DNA of 64,000 bases from Pedococcus sp031456495 (GCF_031456495.1 NZ_JAVDUW010000001.1:248001-312000), one strand, 5' to 3'; shown: positions 41,086 to 50,951, counted from the first letter of the stretch. Notes: generated from the letters alone by a model not told the origin. Translations and numbers: made by a program.

Positions 41086-41838
41086 GCCCGCCTCGACCGA
41101 CCCACCCACGACCGACCCGTCCACGACCGGGGCTGCCCCAGCCGTGATGTCCCGCACGGTGCCGGTCGTGGTGTCCGACGTGGCGTCCCGCGTGGCGCCC
41201 GGGTGCGGCAGCGGGACGGTGAGCAGCGGCAGGAAGAGCTGCACGACCGGACCGATCGCGAGGGCGTAGAGCACGGTGCCGATGCCGACCACCCCGCCCA
41301 TCGCCCACCCGACCGCGAGCACCGTGAGCTCCAGCGTCGTGCGGACCAGCCGGACGCTCCGACCCGTCCGACGCACCAGCCCGGTCATGAGGCCGTCGCG
41401 CGGGCCCGGGCCGAACTGGCTGCCGATGTAGAGCGCGCCGGCCAGGCCGTTCAGCACGATGCCGCCGAGGAGCAGGGCCACCCGAGCCGCCAGCGCGTCC
41501 GGGCGCTGGAGCAGCGCGAGCGCCTGGTCGGTGGCCAGCCCGATCACGACGACGTTGGCGATCGTCCCCAGCCCCGGCCACTGCCGCAGCGGGACCCACG
41601 CCAGCAGCGCCAGCGCCCCGACGACGATGACCACGGTGCCGAAGCTGACCGGCAGGTGCTGGGCGACCCCGAAGTGGAAGACGTCCCACGGGTCGAGCCC
41701 CAGCCCCGCGCGCACCATCATCGCCATCGAGACCCCGTAGAGCACGAGCCCGACGACCAGCTGCACGAGCCGGCGGGTCCGCCGCCCGGCGGCGAGCTGC
41801 TGGAGCGGGGTGAGGGGCGCGAGCTGGGTGCGGGTCAC
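41008..41838 (-). CDS. YczE/YyaS/YitT-family membrane protein
   Basis: 276 residues with five or six membrane helices. The family stretch G-L-G-L-D-P-W-D-V-F-H follows the first helix and G-S-Q-F-G-P-G-P-R-D-G-L-M-T the fourth. The C-terminal about 65 residues are hydrophilic and Thr/Gly/Asp-rich; the last 26 codons run antisense through the end of tetR. YczE-type proteins are typically encoded beside a MocR-type regulator, as here (divergent). Transported substrate unknown. Confidence 0.85.
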   Translation of the reverse strand: MTRTQLAPLTPLQQLAAGRRTRRLVQLVVGLVLYGVSMAMMVRAGLGLDPWDVFHFGVAQHLPVSFGTVVIVVGALALLAWVPLRQWPGLGTIANVVVIGLATDQALALLQRPDALAARVALLLGGIVLNGLAGALYIGSQFGPGPRDGLMTGLVRRTGRSVRLVRTTLELTVLAVGWAMGGVVGIGTVLYALAIGPVVQLFLPLLTVPLPHPGATRDATSDTTTGTVRDITAGAAPVVDGSVVGGSVEAGSGRGGRPRHHAVCEVGPGAGDLVEG

Positions 41839-41900
41839 GTCGACGAGAATGGCCTCAACTGGCCTGTTGTCACAGAGCCAATTCTGTCAAAGTGGTTCCC

Positions 41901-43352
41901 ATGGGTCCCCGTACCGTCCCCGTCCGCCGCCTCGTCCCGCTCCTGAGGCCGGCGCTGGACGCCTCCCCCGCCTACCGCGGGCTCGCCGACGCCGTGCGAC
42001 TCCTCGTCGCCGACGGCCGGGTCCCCGTCGGCAGCCGCCTCCCGAGCGAGCGCGAGCTCTCCGCCGCCCTCGACGTCAGCCGCACGACCGTGACGAGGGC
42101 GTATGCCGAGCTGCGCGACCGGGGCTACCTCACCTCGCGCCAGGGCTCGGGCAGCGTCACGGCCCTGCCAGGCGACCTGCCGGACACCCGCCAGGGCACC
42201 GCCCTGCACCCGCACGACGAGCAGACGGCCGGGGACCTCATCGACCTCACGTGCGCCTCCATGAGCGCGCCCCCCGGCACGGTCGCGGCCTACGAGGCCG
42301 CCGTCGCCGAGCTCCCCCGCTACCTCGCCGGGACGGGCTACCACCCGCTCGGGCTCGCCCGGCTGCGCGAGGCCATCGCCGAGCGGTACACCGAGCGCGG
42401 GCTGGCCACGACCGCCGACCAGGTCATCGTCACCAGCGGCGCCCTGTCCGGGCTGGCGCTGGCCTGCCGGGCGCTGCTGGCGCCCGGCGACCGGGTCGTG
42501 CTCGAGAACCCGACGTACCCGAACGCCGTCGAGGCGGTGCGGCGCGCGGGAGCGCGGCCGGTCGCCCACCCGCTGGAGCCCGGCGGCTGGGACGCCCCCG
42601 CCCTCGACGCGACGCTGAGGCAGACGGCCCCGCGGGCGGCATACCTCATCCCGGACTTCCACAACCCCACCGGCGCCCTCATGGACGACGCGGACCGCGC
42701 AGCGGTGGGCGCGGCCCTGTCCGGCACCCACACCGTGGCGATCGTCGACGAGACCCTGTCCGAGCTGGCCCACGACCCCGACCTGCCCATGCCGCGGCCG
42801 CTCGCGGCCCACCACGGGCGCACGGTGAGCCTCGGCAGTGCCAGCAAGTCGTTCTGGGGCGGGCTGCGCATCGGCTGGGTCCGTGCGCCCCGCGACCTCG
42901 TGGCACCCCTCCTCAGTGCCCGGCTCACCCTCGACCTGGGCGCGCCCGTGCTCGAGCAGCTCGTGCTCGTGCACCTGCTCGCCCACCGCGAGGAGGTGCT
43001 GGCCCACCGCCGTGACGCCGTGGTGCGCAGCCGGGACGCGCTCGTCGCCGGGCTGCGGGACCGGTTGCCGCAGTGGCGGTTCCGCGTGCCCGACGGCGGG
43101 CTGTGCCTCTGGGTCGAGCTGCCCGAGGCGCTGTCGACGCCGCTGTGCGTGGCGGCCGACCGCCGGGGGCTGGTGCTGGCGCCCGGCTCCCAGTTCGGGG
43201 TCGACGGCGGCCTGGACCGCTACCTGCGACTGCCCTTCACCGGGCACGCCCCGGAGGTCGTGGCCGACGCCGTCGACCGGCTGGCGGCCGCGTGGGACGA
43301 GGCCACCTCCGGACGCGTCGGCGGCACGAGGCGGCCGCCCCTGGTCGCGTGA
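41901..43352 (+). CDS. MocR-type GntR/aminotransferase-like regulator
   Basis: 483 residues. A winged-helix GntR domain lies at about residues 25-90 (L-P-S-E-R-E-L-S-A-A-L-D-V-S-R-T-T-V-T-R-A-Y). It is joined to a fold-type I aminotransferase-like domain with the PLP Lys in S-L-G-S-A-S-K-S-F-W-G-G-L-R-I-G-W. Such proteins sense PLP or amino-acid aldimines. ATG at 41901 is preferred over a GTG nine bases earlier because CAAAGT lies 7 nt upstream, as for leaderless starts. It is divergent from the YczE gene, its likely target. Confidence 0.9.
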   Translation: MGPRTVPVRRLVPLLRPALDASPAYRGLADAVRLLVADGRVPVGSRLPSERELSAALDVSRTTVTRAYAELRDRGYLTSRQGSGSVTALPGDLPDTRQGTALHPHDEQTAGDLIDLTCASMSAPPGTVAAYEAAVAELPRYLAGTGYHPLGLARLREAIAERYTERGLATTADQVIVTSGALSGLALACRALLAPGDRVVLENPTYPNAVEAVRRAGARPVAHPLEPGGWDAPALDATLRQTAPRAAYLIPDFHNPTGALMDDADRAAVGAALSGTHTVAIVDETLSELAHDPDLPMPRPLAAHHGRTVSLGSASKSFWGGLRIGWVRAPRDLVAPLLSARLTLDLGAPVLEQLVLVHLLAHREEVLAHRRDAVVRSRDALVAGLRDRLPQWRFRVPDGGLCLWVELPEALSTPLCVAADRRGLVLAPGSQFGVDGGLDRYLRLPFTGHAPEVVADAVDRLAAAWDEATSGRVGGTRRPPLVA

Positions 43353-43375
43353 CCGGGTCCCGCTAGGGTCGGGCT

Positions 43376-44323
43376 GTGAGCGCCCAGACCCCCGCCGAGC
43401 TCGACCCGCTGGACGACCTGCTGCAGACCCTCGACCTCGAGGAGCTCGGCACGGCCCGGATCACCGTGGAGGGCGTCGGCGACTCGATCGACCTCGGCGA
43501 GTCCGGTGCGACGGTCTTCCTCGGACGCAGCCAGAAGATGCCGCACGGCCGGGTCTTCGGCGGCCAGGTCCTCGCGCAGTGCATCATCGCCGCCGGCCGG
43601 ACCATGGCCCAGGTCGACGACGGCGACGGGCCGCGCCGCATCCACTCCCTCCACGGCTACTTCATGCGGCCGGGCGACGACACCAAGCCGATCCGGTTCG
43701 CGGTGGAGCGGATGCGCGACGGCAACTCGTTCTCGACCCGCCGGGTGCACGCGATCCAGGACGGCCTGCCGATCCTGTCGATGATCACCTCGTTCCAGGA
43801 GCACGCCGGCGGCCTCGACCACCACGACGCGATGCCGGACGTGCCGCAGCCCGACGCGCTGCCCTCGCTGACCGACCGGTTCGGTGGCGTCGACCACCCC
43901 GCGGCCAGGCACCTGCTGCGCCGGCCGGTCGAGCTGCGCCACGTGCAGGGCGACGTCTTCGCCGAGCCGGGCCCGGACCGGGTCGCCCACCAGGACGTCT
44001 GGATGAAGGCGATCGGGCGGCTGCCCGACGACCCGCTGGTCCACGCGGCGGTGCTGGCGTACGCCAGCGACTACACGCTGCTGGAGTCGGTGCTGCGCCG
44101 GCACGGCCTGGCCTGGTCCGACCGCCGGCTGCGGCCCGCCAGCCTCGACCACGCCATGTGGTTCCACCGTCCGGTGCACGCCGACGAGTGGCTGCTCTAC
44201 AGCCAGGAGTCCCCGTCGGCCTCCGGTGGGCGCGGTCTGGGCATCGGGCGCATCTTCTCGGCCGACGGCACCCTCGTCGCCACCGTCGCCCAGGAGGGCA
44301 TGGTCCGGGTCAAGCCGTCCTGA
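43376..44323 (+). CDS. tesB: acyl-CoA thioesterase II
   Basis: A 315-residue double-hotdog enzyme of the TesB family hydrolysing medium- and long-chain acyl-CoAs. Typical features are F-G-G-Q-V-L-A-Q, L-H-G-Y-F-M-R-P-G-D, the central D-Y-T-L-L-E-S segment and S-L-D-H-A-M-W-F-H-R near the end. TAGGGT (43364-43369) lies 6 nt before the GTG start (leaderless). Confidence 0.93.
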   Translation: MSAQTPAELDPLDDLLQTLDLEELGTARITVEGVGDSIDLGESGATVFLGRSQKMPHGRVFGGQVLAQCIIAAGRTMAQVDDGDGPRRIHSLHGYFMRPGDDTKPIRFAVERMRDGNSFSTRRVHAIQDGLPILSMITSFQEHAGGLDHHDAMPDVPQPDALPSLTDRFGGVDHPAARHLLRRPVELRHVQGDVFAEPGPDRVAHQDVWMKAIGRLPDDPLVHAAVLAYASDYTLLESVLRRHGLAWSDRRLRPASLDHAMWFHRPVHADEWLLYSQESPSASGGRGLGIGRIFSADGTLVATVAQEGMVRVKPS

Positions 44324-44341
44324 CCCAGCCGGCGCCGCTCA

Positions 44342-44427
44342 GGGCGAGTCGCGCCGGTTCCGTCACGAACGGCCCCCATCCCGGGCATCGAGGGGCGACT
44401 CGCGCCGCTTCGGTAACGAATCGCCCC
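44342..44427. repeat. pair of 35-bp direct repeats between tesB and treZ
   Basis: Copies at 44342-44376 and 44393-44427 match at 29 of 35 positions (GGGCGASTCGCGCCG core). Each can fold: the second has GGGGCGA and TCGCCCC ends and an inner TTCG-GTAA-CGAA. They occupy a convergent intergenic space and may act as terminators or belong to a dispersed palindromic element family. Confidence 0.75.
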
Positions 44428-44447
44428 GACGGGGCCGACCGCACGGG

Positions 44448-46301
44448 TCAGACCCCGGCGCCGTCCTGGCCGATGCGCACGATCGCGGCCGTCCCCGGCG
44501 GCAGGTGCAGCCCGCCCGGGCGCGGCTTGGTCTGCTCCGGCTCCCAGGCCAGGACCACCTCGTCCGGGGTGGCGTCGAGCGGGACGGTCCAGCGCGACTC
44601 CGACAGGTTCACCACCACGCGCAGCGGTCCGCGGCTGACGACCACCCAGCCCTCGCGGTCGTCGACGTCGACCTCGACCAGGTCGAGCCGGCCGTCGCCG
44701 AGCTCGGCGCGGTCGCGACGCAGCGCGATGAGGTCGCGGTACCACTGCAGCAGCCGGGCGTGCTCGCCCTCGTGCGGCTCGGCCCAGTCGAGCTGCGAGC
44801 GCCGGAACGTGTGCTCGTCCTGCGGGTCGGGCACCTCGTCGGCGGCCCAGCCGTGCTCGGCGAACTCGGCGCGCCGCCCCTCGGTGACGGCCTCGCCGAG
44901 CGCCGGGTCCTCGAAGTCGGTGAAGAACTGGAACGGCGTGCTGGCGCCCCACTCCTCCCCCATGAAGACCATGGGCGTGAACGGCGACGTGAGGTAGAGG
45001 GCCGCGCCGGCCGCCTGCCGCGCCATCGGCACCACCGCGGAGATCCGGTCGCCCACAGCGCGGTTGCCCACCTGGTCGTGGGTCTGCAGGTAGGCGAGGA
45101 ACCGCCGGCCGTCGGTGTGGGCCCGGTCGACCGGTGCACCCCAGCGCTCCCCGCGGAAGGTCGAGTAGCAGCCGTCGTGCAGGAACACGCCGGTGAGCGT
45201 CTTGGCCAGCACGTCGAGCGGGCCGCCCTCGGGCATGGCGGGGCTGTTGCCGGCGAAGTCGCGGTAGTAGCCCTGCGTCTCCCCGGTGAGCGTCACGTGC
45301 AGCGCGTGGTGGACGTCGTCGTCCCACTGGGCGTCCATGCCCATCCCGCCGTCGGCAGTGGGCGTGACCATGACCGGGTCGTTGAGGTCGCTCTCGGCGA
45401 TGAGCGCGAGCGGGCGGCCCAGCCGCTGCGACAGCGCGGCGACCTCGTCGGACAGCTGGGCGAGCACGTGCCGGTCGGAGTCGTCGTGGAGCTCGTGCAC
45501 GGCGTCGAGGCGCAGGGCGTCGACGTGGAAGTCGGCGAACCAGCGCAGCGCGTTGTCGACGATCCACCGGCGCACGTGGAAGCTGCCCTCGCCGTCGAGG
45601 TTGAGACCCGGACCCCACGGCGTCGGGTGGGTGCCGGCGAAGTAGGGGCCGAACTGCGACAGGTAGTTCCCCACCGGCCCGAGGTGGTTGTAGACGACGT
45701 CGAGGCAGACGCCGAGCCCGACGGCGTGGCAGGCGTCGACGAAGCGCTGCAGCGCCGCCGGGCCCTCGTACACGTCGTGGACCGACCACGGGCCGACGCC
45801 GTCGTAGCCCCAGTTCCAGCGGCCCGGGAAGGCCGCCAGCGGCATGAGCTCGACGACGTCCACACCGAGCTCGACGAGGTGGCCGAGGCGCCGCTGCGCG
45901 GCGTCCAGGGTGCCCTCGGGCGTGAAGGTGCCGACGTGCAGCTCGTAGACGACACCGCCGAGGACGCCGTCACCCTGCTGCGGGCCGGCCCAGGTCGCGT
46001 CACGCCACTCGTGGGCGGAGGCGTCGAACCACCGGCTCGGACCGTGCACGCCCTTGGGCTGCCACGCCGACCGCGGGTCGGGCAGCGCGTCCCCACCGTC
46101 GACGCGGAACGCGTAGTCGAGGACGGCGCCGTCGCGCAGTGCCGGGGCGTCCCAGCGCCACCAGCCGTCGCCCTTGGCCTGCATGTCGTCGGTGGCCGTC
46201 GTGCTGCTCATCGTCCACTCGACCTGGACCTGCTGCGCCCAGGGGGCCCACACGGTGATCTCGGGACGCCGCCCGGCGTCGGGCGCCTCAGGAGTGCTCA
46301 T
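44448..46301 (-). CDS. treZ: malto-oligosyltrehalose trehalohydrolase
   Basis: A 617-residue GH13 enzyme releasing trehalose from maltooligosyltrehalose, last step of the TreY/TreZ pathway. An N-terminal beta domain (I-T-V-W-A-P-W-A) precedes the barrel. Motifs are V-V-Y-N-H, D-A-L-R-L-D-A-V-H (nucleophile Asp), L-I-A-E-S-D (acid Glu) and Q-T-H-D-Q-V-G-N; G-E-E-W-G-A follows. ATG at 46301 lies in the 14-nt overlap with treY. Third gene of glgX-treY-treZ, ending at the repeat pair. Confidence 0.95.
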   Translation of the reverse strand: MSTPEAPDAGRRPEITVWAPWAQQVQVEWTMSSTTATDDMQAKGDGWWRWDAPALRDGAVLDYAFRVDGGDALPDPRSAWQPKGVHGPSRWFDASAHEWRDATWAGPQQGDGVLGGVVYELHVGTFTPEGTLDAAQRRLGHLVELGVDVVELMPLAAFPGRWNWGYDGVGPWSVHDVYEGPAALQRFVDACHAVGLGVCLDVVYNHLGPVGNYLSQFGPYFAGTHPTPWGPGLNLDGEGSFHVRRWIVDNALRWFADFHVDALRLDAVHELHDDSDRHVLAQLSDEVAALSQRLGRPLALIAESDLNDPVMVTPTADGGMGMDAQWDDDVHHALHVTLTGETQGYYRDFAGNSPAMPEGGPLDVLAKTLTGVFLHDGCYSTFRGERWGAPVDRAHTDGRRFLAYLQTHDQVGNRAVGDRISAVVPMARQAAGAALYLTSPFTPMVFMGEEWGASTPFQFFTDFEDPALGEAVTEGRRAEFAEHGWAADEVPDPQDEHTFRRSQLDWAEPHEGEHARLLQWYRDLIALRRDRAELGDGRLDLVEVDVDDREGWVVVSRGPLRVVVNLSESRWTVPLDATPDEVVLAWEPEQTKPRPGGLHLPPGTAAIVRIGQDGAGV

Positions 46302-48789
46302 CGGTCCCAAGGCTGCCATGCCGCACCAGCAGCGCGACGGGGAGGTCTGCCAGCACCCGGGACAGCCGGGTGCGCCCACCGTCCGCGCCGGCGACGACGA
46401 CCCGACCGGTGACCGCGTCCTGCCACTCACCCGGCGGCAGGCTGACGGTGGCCTCACCCCAACCACCTTCTGCCGACAGGCGTCCCGCGAGGCGCGTGGC
46501 GACCGCCACGGCACCCGGGCCGTCGGAGTCGCCGCGCGCGAAAGCGACCGCGTGCGGCGAGGAGGTCGGCACGGCGGCATACGTGCAGTCGGGGCCGGTG
46601 AACCACGAGGGCCGCTCGCGACGCAGCCGCAGGACGGTGGAGGTGACGAGCAGCTTCTCGGCGTCGAGGTCGGCGGGTCGCTCGCCCTTGTCGAGGCGGG
46701 CGAGGAGCGCGGCCCGGCGGGCGTAGTCGACCGGGCGTCGGTTGTCGGGGTCGACGAGGGACAGGTCGACGACCTCGCTGCCCTGGTAGACGTCGGGGAC
46801 GCCGGGCATCGTGAGCTGGACGAGCTTCTGGCCCAGCACGTTGGCGCGGAACGACTCCGCCGTCGCCGAGAGCCAGGACTCGACGTGGCTGGCCACCGCC
46901 GGGTCGCCGGTGACCCCGTCGACGAACCGGCCGACGGCCTTCTCGTAGGACGCGTCGGGGTCGGTCCACGTCGTGTGCAGCTTGGCCTCGCGCACGGCCT
47001 TGGTGGCGTATGCCGCGAGCCGCTCGGCGTCGATGGGCCACGCCCCGACGAGGGTCTGCCAGAGCAGGTACTCCGTCGCGGGGTCGAGGCGCTCGGAGCG
47101 GTGCGCGGACCCGAGCTCGCGGGCCGTGCGCACCCAGCGCGACCACGCGTCGGCCTGCTCGGACAGCACCGCCAGCCGGGCGCGGACGTCCTCGCTGCGC
47201 TTGGTGTCGTGCGTCGACAGGGTCGTCATGGTGAGCGGCCACGTCGCGAGGCGGTGGGTGGCGTAGTCGTGGAAGGCCTGCGGCGCCTTGCCGATCTCGC
47301 CCGGGTCGCCGCCCACCTCGTTGAGGCCGGTGAGCCGGACGTAGCGGTAGAAGGCGGTGTCCTCGATGCCCTTGGCCATCACCGGGCCGGTCGTCTGCTG
47401 GAAGCGCTGGACGAACTCGTGCCGCGCGGCCTCGGAGTCGGCGTACGCCTCCTGCAGGCGGCCGCCACGGGCGAGCTGGGCGATCACGCGCAGGTTGAGG
47501 CGGTCGCGCTCGGGCAGCAGGGCGAGGGCGCGCTCCTCGGCGGCCGAGACCACGTGGCCCTGGGCCTGCTCGGCGGGGACGCCGTCACCGAGGTAGGCGC
47601 GGTAGCGGTCCATCGCGACGAGCAGCGCGCCGAGGGCCCGGCGCAGCGAGTCCACGTCGTCCCAGGGCAGCACGTCGCGCACGAGGCGCATCAGGCGGTT
47701 GACCTCGGCGGCCTGCACCTCGGCGACCACCTCCTGCTTGGCCGCGGTGACCATGGCGAGCAGGTCCTGCCGCTCTCCCAGCAGCTCGGCGGACAGGGCG
47801 GTGAGGCGCTCGGCGCCGGCCGGGTCGTGGAAGAGCTGGGCGACCCGCAGCAGTGCGTCGTAGCCGGTCGTCCCGGCACACCGCCAGTACCCCGGCAGCT
47901 CCTCCTGGCCCTCGAGGATCTTCTCGGCCACCACCCACGCGTCGCCGGTCGCGTCCGCGAGGCGCTCGAGGTAGCCGGCCGGGTCGGCCAGGCCGTCCGG
48001 GTGGTCGATGCGGAACCCGTCGACGTGGCCCGCGGCATACGCGTCCAGCAGCAGGCGGTGCGTCGCGTCGAACACGTCGGGGTCCTCGACGCGGATGGCC
48101 GCGAGGGAGGTGACGTCGAAGAAGCGCCGGTAGTTGAGCTTCGTGCCCCCCTCGCGCCAGTCCGCGAGCCGGTAGTGCTGGGCCGCGAGGAGCTCGGGGA
48201 GGTCGAGCTGCTCGGTGCCCTCGGCGACCGGGAAGGCGTGCTCGTGGTAGCGCACGACCCACTCGTCGCCGTGCGGTCCGCCGTCGCGGCTCACGGTGAG
48301 CTCGCCGGCCGCGAGCACCTCGTCGAGCGAGGAGCCCAGCACGGGCACGAGGACCCGGCCCTCCTCGGCCTCCCAGTCCACGTCGAACCAGTGCGCGTGC
48401 GGGGACGCGGGACCGCCGGCCAGGAGCGACCACCACGGGGCGTTGAGCCAGGCCGGGGCGGGCGTGGCCATGTGGTTGGGGACGATGTCGACGATGATGC
48501 CCAGGCCGAACAGCGCCAGCGTGCGGCTCAGCCTCGTGAACTCGCTGCCGCCCGCCTCCTCGTTCCAGCGCGTGTGGTCCACCACGTCGTACCCGTGGGT
48601 CGACCCGGGAGCGGGCTGGAGGACCGGCGAGAGGTAGGCGTGCGAGACGCCGAGGTCGGCGAGGTAGCGCGCCTGCTCGGCGGCCTGGTCGAAGGTGAAG
48701 CCGCCGTGGACCTGCAGGCGGTACGTGGCGGTGGGGACGATCCGGTCGGGACCGGGGCGGTGCCCGGCCGCCCCCGCCGCTGCGGTCAT
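46288..48789 (-). CDS. treY: malto-oligosyltrehalose synthase
   Basis: An 833-residue GH13 isomerase converting the reducing-end alpha-1,4 link of maltodextrins to alpha,alpha-1,1. The start P-T-A-T-Y-R-L-Q-V-H-G-G-F-T-F and S-P-V-L-Q-P-A-P-G-S-T-H-G-Y-D are TreY hallmarks. D-G-F-R-I-D-H-P-D-G-L holds the nucleophile, V-V-A-E-K-I-L the acid, and S-T-H-D-T-K-R-S-E-D the third carboxylate. ATG at 48789 overlaps the glgX stop (ATGA). Confidence 0.96.
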   Translation of the reverse strand: MTAAAGAAGHRPGPDRIVPTATYRLQVHGGFTFDQAAEQARYLADLGVSHAYLSPVLQPAPGSTHGYDVVDHTRWNEEAGGSEFTRLSRTLALFGLGIIVDIVPNHMATPAPAWLNAPWWSLLAGGPASPHAHWFDVDWEAEEGRVLVPVLGSSLDEVLAAGELTVSRDGGPHGDEWVVRYHEHAFPVAEGTEQLDLPELLAAQHYRLADWREGGTKLNYRRFFDVTSLAAIRVEDPDVFDATHRLLLDAYAAGHVDGFRIDHPDGLADPAGYLERLADATGDAWVVAEKILEGQEELPGYWRCAGTTGYDALLRVAQLFHDPAGAERLTALSAELLGERQDLLAMVTAAKQEVVAEVQAAEVNRLMRLVRDVLPWDDVDSLRRALGALLVAMDRYRAYLGDGVPAEQAQGHVVSAAEERALALLPERDRLNLRVIAQLARGGRLQEAYADSEAARHEFVQRFQQTTGPVMAKGIEDTAFYRYVRLTGLNEVGGDPGEIGKAPQAFHDYATHRLATWPLTMTTLSTHDTKRSEDVRARLAVLSEQADAWSRWVRTARELGSAHRSERLDPATEYLLWQTLVGAWPIDAERLAAYATKAVREAKLHTTWTDPDASYEKAVGRFVDGVTGDPAVASHVESWLSATAESFRANVLGQKLVQLTMPGVPDVYQGSEVVDLSLVDPDNRRPVDYARRAALLARLDKGERPADLDAEKLLVTSTVLRLRRERPSWFTGPDCTYAAVPTSSPHAVAFARGDSDGPGAVAVATRLAGRLSAEGGWGEATVSLPPGEWQDAVTGRVVVAGADGGRTRLSRVLADLPVALLVRHGSLGTDEHS

Positions 48790-50951
48790 CGCCGCACCAC
48801 CGAGGCTCCCGCCGGCGCACCCACCTCGACGTCGTGGGGGCACCGCAGGACGACGACGCTGCGCCCCTGCGCGGTGACCTGGTCACCCGGTCCGAACACC
48901 GTGTCGTCGACCTCCTGGGCGGCCGTGTCGATCTCGGTCGTCCAGTGCTCGCCGTAGTCGGCGTCGGGCAGGGTGAACGCGATCTCGTCGTCGGACCCGT
49001 TGAAGAGGATGACGAAGTGGTCGTCCACGATCGGACGGCCCCGCACGTCGGGCTCCGGGATCGCCTGGCCGTTGAGGAAGACCGTCATGGCCTGGGCGTA
49101 GCCGTTGCTCCACGAGGCCTCGTCCATGTGGCCGCCGCCGGGCTCGAACCACGCGATGTCGCCGACCTCGCTCTCACCGCCGTGGTCGGCCGACCCGGCG
49201 AAGAACCGGCGACGCCGGAAGACCGGGTGCTCGGCGCGCAGCTGCACCAGCCTGCGGGTGAACGCCAGGAGGTCGCGCTGCTCGTCGTCGAGCTCCCAGT
49301 CGACCCACGTCAGCTCGTTGTCCTGGCAGTACCCGTTGTTGTTGCCCTGCTGGGTGCGGCCGAGCTCGTCGCCGTGCAGCAGCATCGGCACGCCCTGCGA
49401 CAGCAGCAGCGTGGTGAGGAAGTTGCGCTGCTGGCGCAGCCGGAGCGCGTTGACCTCGGGGTCGTCGGTCGGGCCCTCGACACCGCAGTTCCAGGAACGG
49501 TTGTGGCCCTCGCCGTCGTTGCCGCCCTCGCCGTTGGCGTCGTTGTGCTTCTCGTTGTAGGACACCAGGTCCCGCAGCGTGAAGCCATCGTGCGCGGTGG
49601 CGAAGTTGATCGACGCGATGGGCTTGCGGCTGTTGTGCTCGTACAGGTCGCTGGAGCCGGTGATGCGCGACGCGAACTCGCCGAGCGTCGCCGGCTCACC
49701 GCGCCAGAAGTCGCGGACGGTGTCGCGGTACTTGCCGTTCCACTCGGTCCACAGCGGCGGGAAGTTGCCGACCTGGTAGCCGCCGTCGCCGACGTCCCAG
49801 GGCTCGGCGATGAGCTTGACCTGGCTGACCACCGGGTCCTGCTGCACGAGGTCGAAGAACGCCGACAGCTTGTCGACCTCGTGGAACTGGCGCGCGAGGG
49901 TGGCCGCGAGGTCGAACCGGAACCCGTCGACGTGCATCTCGGTGACCCAGTAGCGAAGCGAGTCCATGATCAGCTGCAGCACGTGCGGGTGCCGCATGAG
50001 CAGGCTGTTCCCGGTGCCGGTCGTGTCGTAGTAGTGCGAGGCGTCGCCGTCGACGAGGCGGTAGTAGGCGGCGTTGTCGATGCCGCGGAAGCACAGGGTC
50101 GGGCCCAGCTCGTTGCCCTCGGCCGTGTGGTTGTAGACGACGTCGAGGATCACCTCGATGTCGGCCTCGTGCAGGGCCTTGACCATGCCCTTGAACTCCG
50201 CGACCTGCTCGCCGCGGGTGCCGTATGCCGCATAGCCGTTGTGCGGCGCGAGGAACCCGATCGTGTTGTAGCCCCAGTAGTTGTGCAGGCCCTTGTCGCG
50301 CAGCGTGAAGTCGTCGACGAACTGGTGCACGGGCATGAGCTCGACGGCGGTGACGCCGAGGTCCTTGAGGTGCTGGATCGTCACCGGGTGGGCCATCCCG
50401 GCATACGTGCCGCGAATCTCCTCGGGCACCTCGGGGTGCAGCTCGGTGAGCCCCTTGACGTGCGCCTCGTAGATCACGGTGTCGTGGTACTCGTGCCGCG
50501 GCTGACGGTCCTGGCCCCAGTCGAAGAACGGGTTGATCACCACGGAGTACATGGTGTGGGCGCGGCTGTCCTGGGTGTTCGCCTTCTCCGGCTCGTCGCT
50601 GGGGTCGTCGAAGTCGTAGGAGAAGAGCGACTGGTCGCCGTCGGCCATGCCGTCGATCGCCTTGGCGTAGGGGTCGAGCAGCAGCTTCGAGGGGTTGCAG
50701 CGGTGCCCGGCGGCCGGCTCGTAGGGACCGTGGACGCGGTAGCCGTAGCGCTGCCCCGGCTGGAGCCCGTTGAGGTATCCGTGCCAGACGAAGCCGTCGA
50801 CCTCGGGCAGGTCGACGCGGGTCTCCCCGCCGTCGTCGTCGACGAGGCACAGCTCGACGCGGGTCGCGACCTCCGAGAAGACGGCGAAGTTGACGCCTGT
50901 GCCGTCGTACGTCGCCCCCAGCGGGTAGGACTTGCCGGGCCAGATCTCCAT
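48786..50951 (-). CDS. glgX: glycogen debranching enzyme GlgX/TreX
   Basis: A 721-residue GH13 isoamylase-type enzyme that removes alpha-1,6 branches and supplies linear maltodextrins to TreY. N-terminal CBM48-like domain (residues about 1-110) with L-G-A-T-Y-D-G-T-G-V-N-F-A-V-F-S; barrel motifs V-V-Y-N-H-T, D-G-F-R-F-D-L-A, L-I-A-E-P-W-D-V-G and T-A-H-D-G-F-T-L. AAGGAC precedes the ATG at 50951. An in-frame extension to 51038 is rejected. First gene of the trehalose operon. Confidence 0.95.
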   Translation of the reverse strand: MEIWPGKSYPLGATYDGTGVNFAVFSEVATRVELCLVDDDGGETRVDLPEVDGFVWHGYLNGLQPGQRYGYRVHGPYEPAAGHRCNPSKLLLDPYAKAIDGMADGDQSLFSYDFDDPSDEPEKANTQDSRAHTMYSVVINPFFDWGQDRQPRHEYHDTVIYEAHVKGLTELHPEVPEEIRGTYAGMAHPVTIQHLKDLGVTAVELMPVHQFVDDFTLRDKGLHNYWGYNTIGFLAPHNGYAAYGTRGEQVAEFKGMVKALHEADIEVILDVVYNHTAEGNELGPTLCFRGIDNAAYYRLVDGDASHYYDTTGTGNSLLMRHPHVLQLIMDSLRYWVTEMHVDGFRFDLAATLARQFHEVDKLSAFFDLVQQDPVVSQVKLIAEPWDVGDGGYQVGNFPPLWTEWNGKYRDTVRDFWRGEPATLGEFASRITGSSDLYEHNSRKPIASINFATAHDGFTLRDLVSYNEKHNDANGEGGNDGEGHNRSWNCGVEGPTDDPEVNALRLRQQRNFLTTLLLSQGVPMLLHGDELGRTQQGNNNGYCQDNELTWVDWELDDEQRDLLAFTRRLVQLRAEHPVFRRRRFFAGSADHGGESEVGDIAWFEPGGGHMDEASWSNGYAQAMTVFLNGQAIPEPDVRGRPIVDDHFVILFNGSDDEIAFTLPDADYGEHWTTEIDTAAQEVDDTVFGPGDQVTAQGRSVVVLRCPHDVEVGAPAGASVVRR

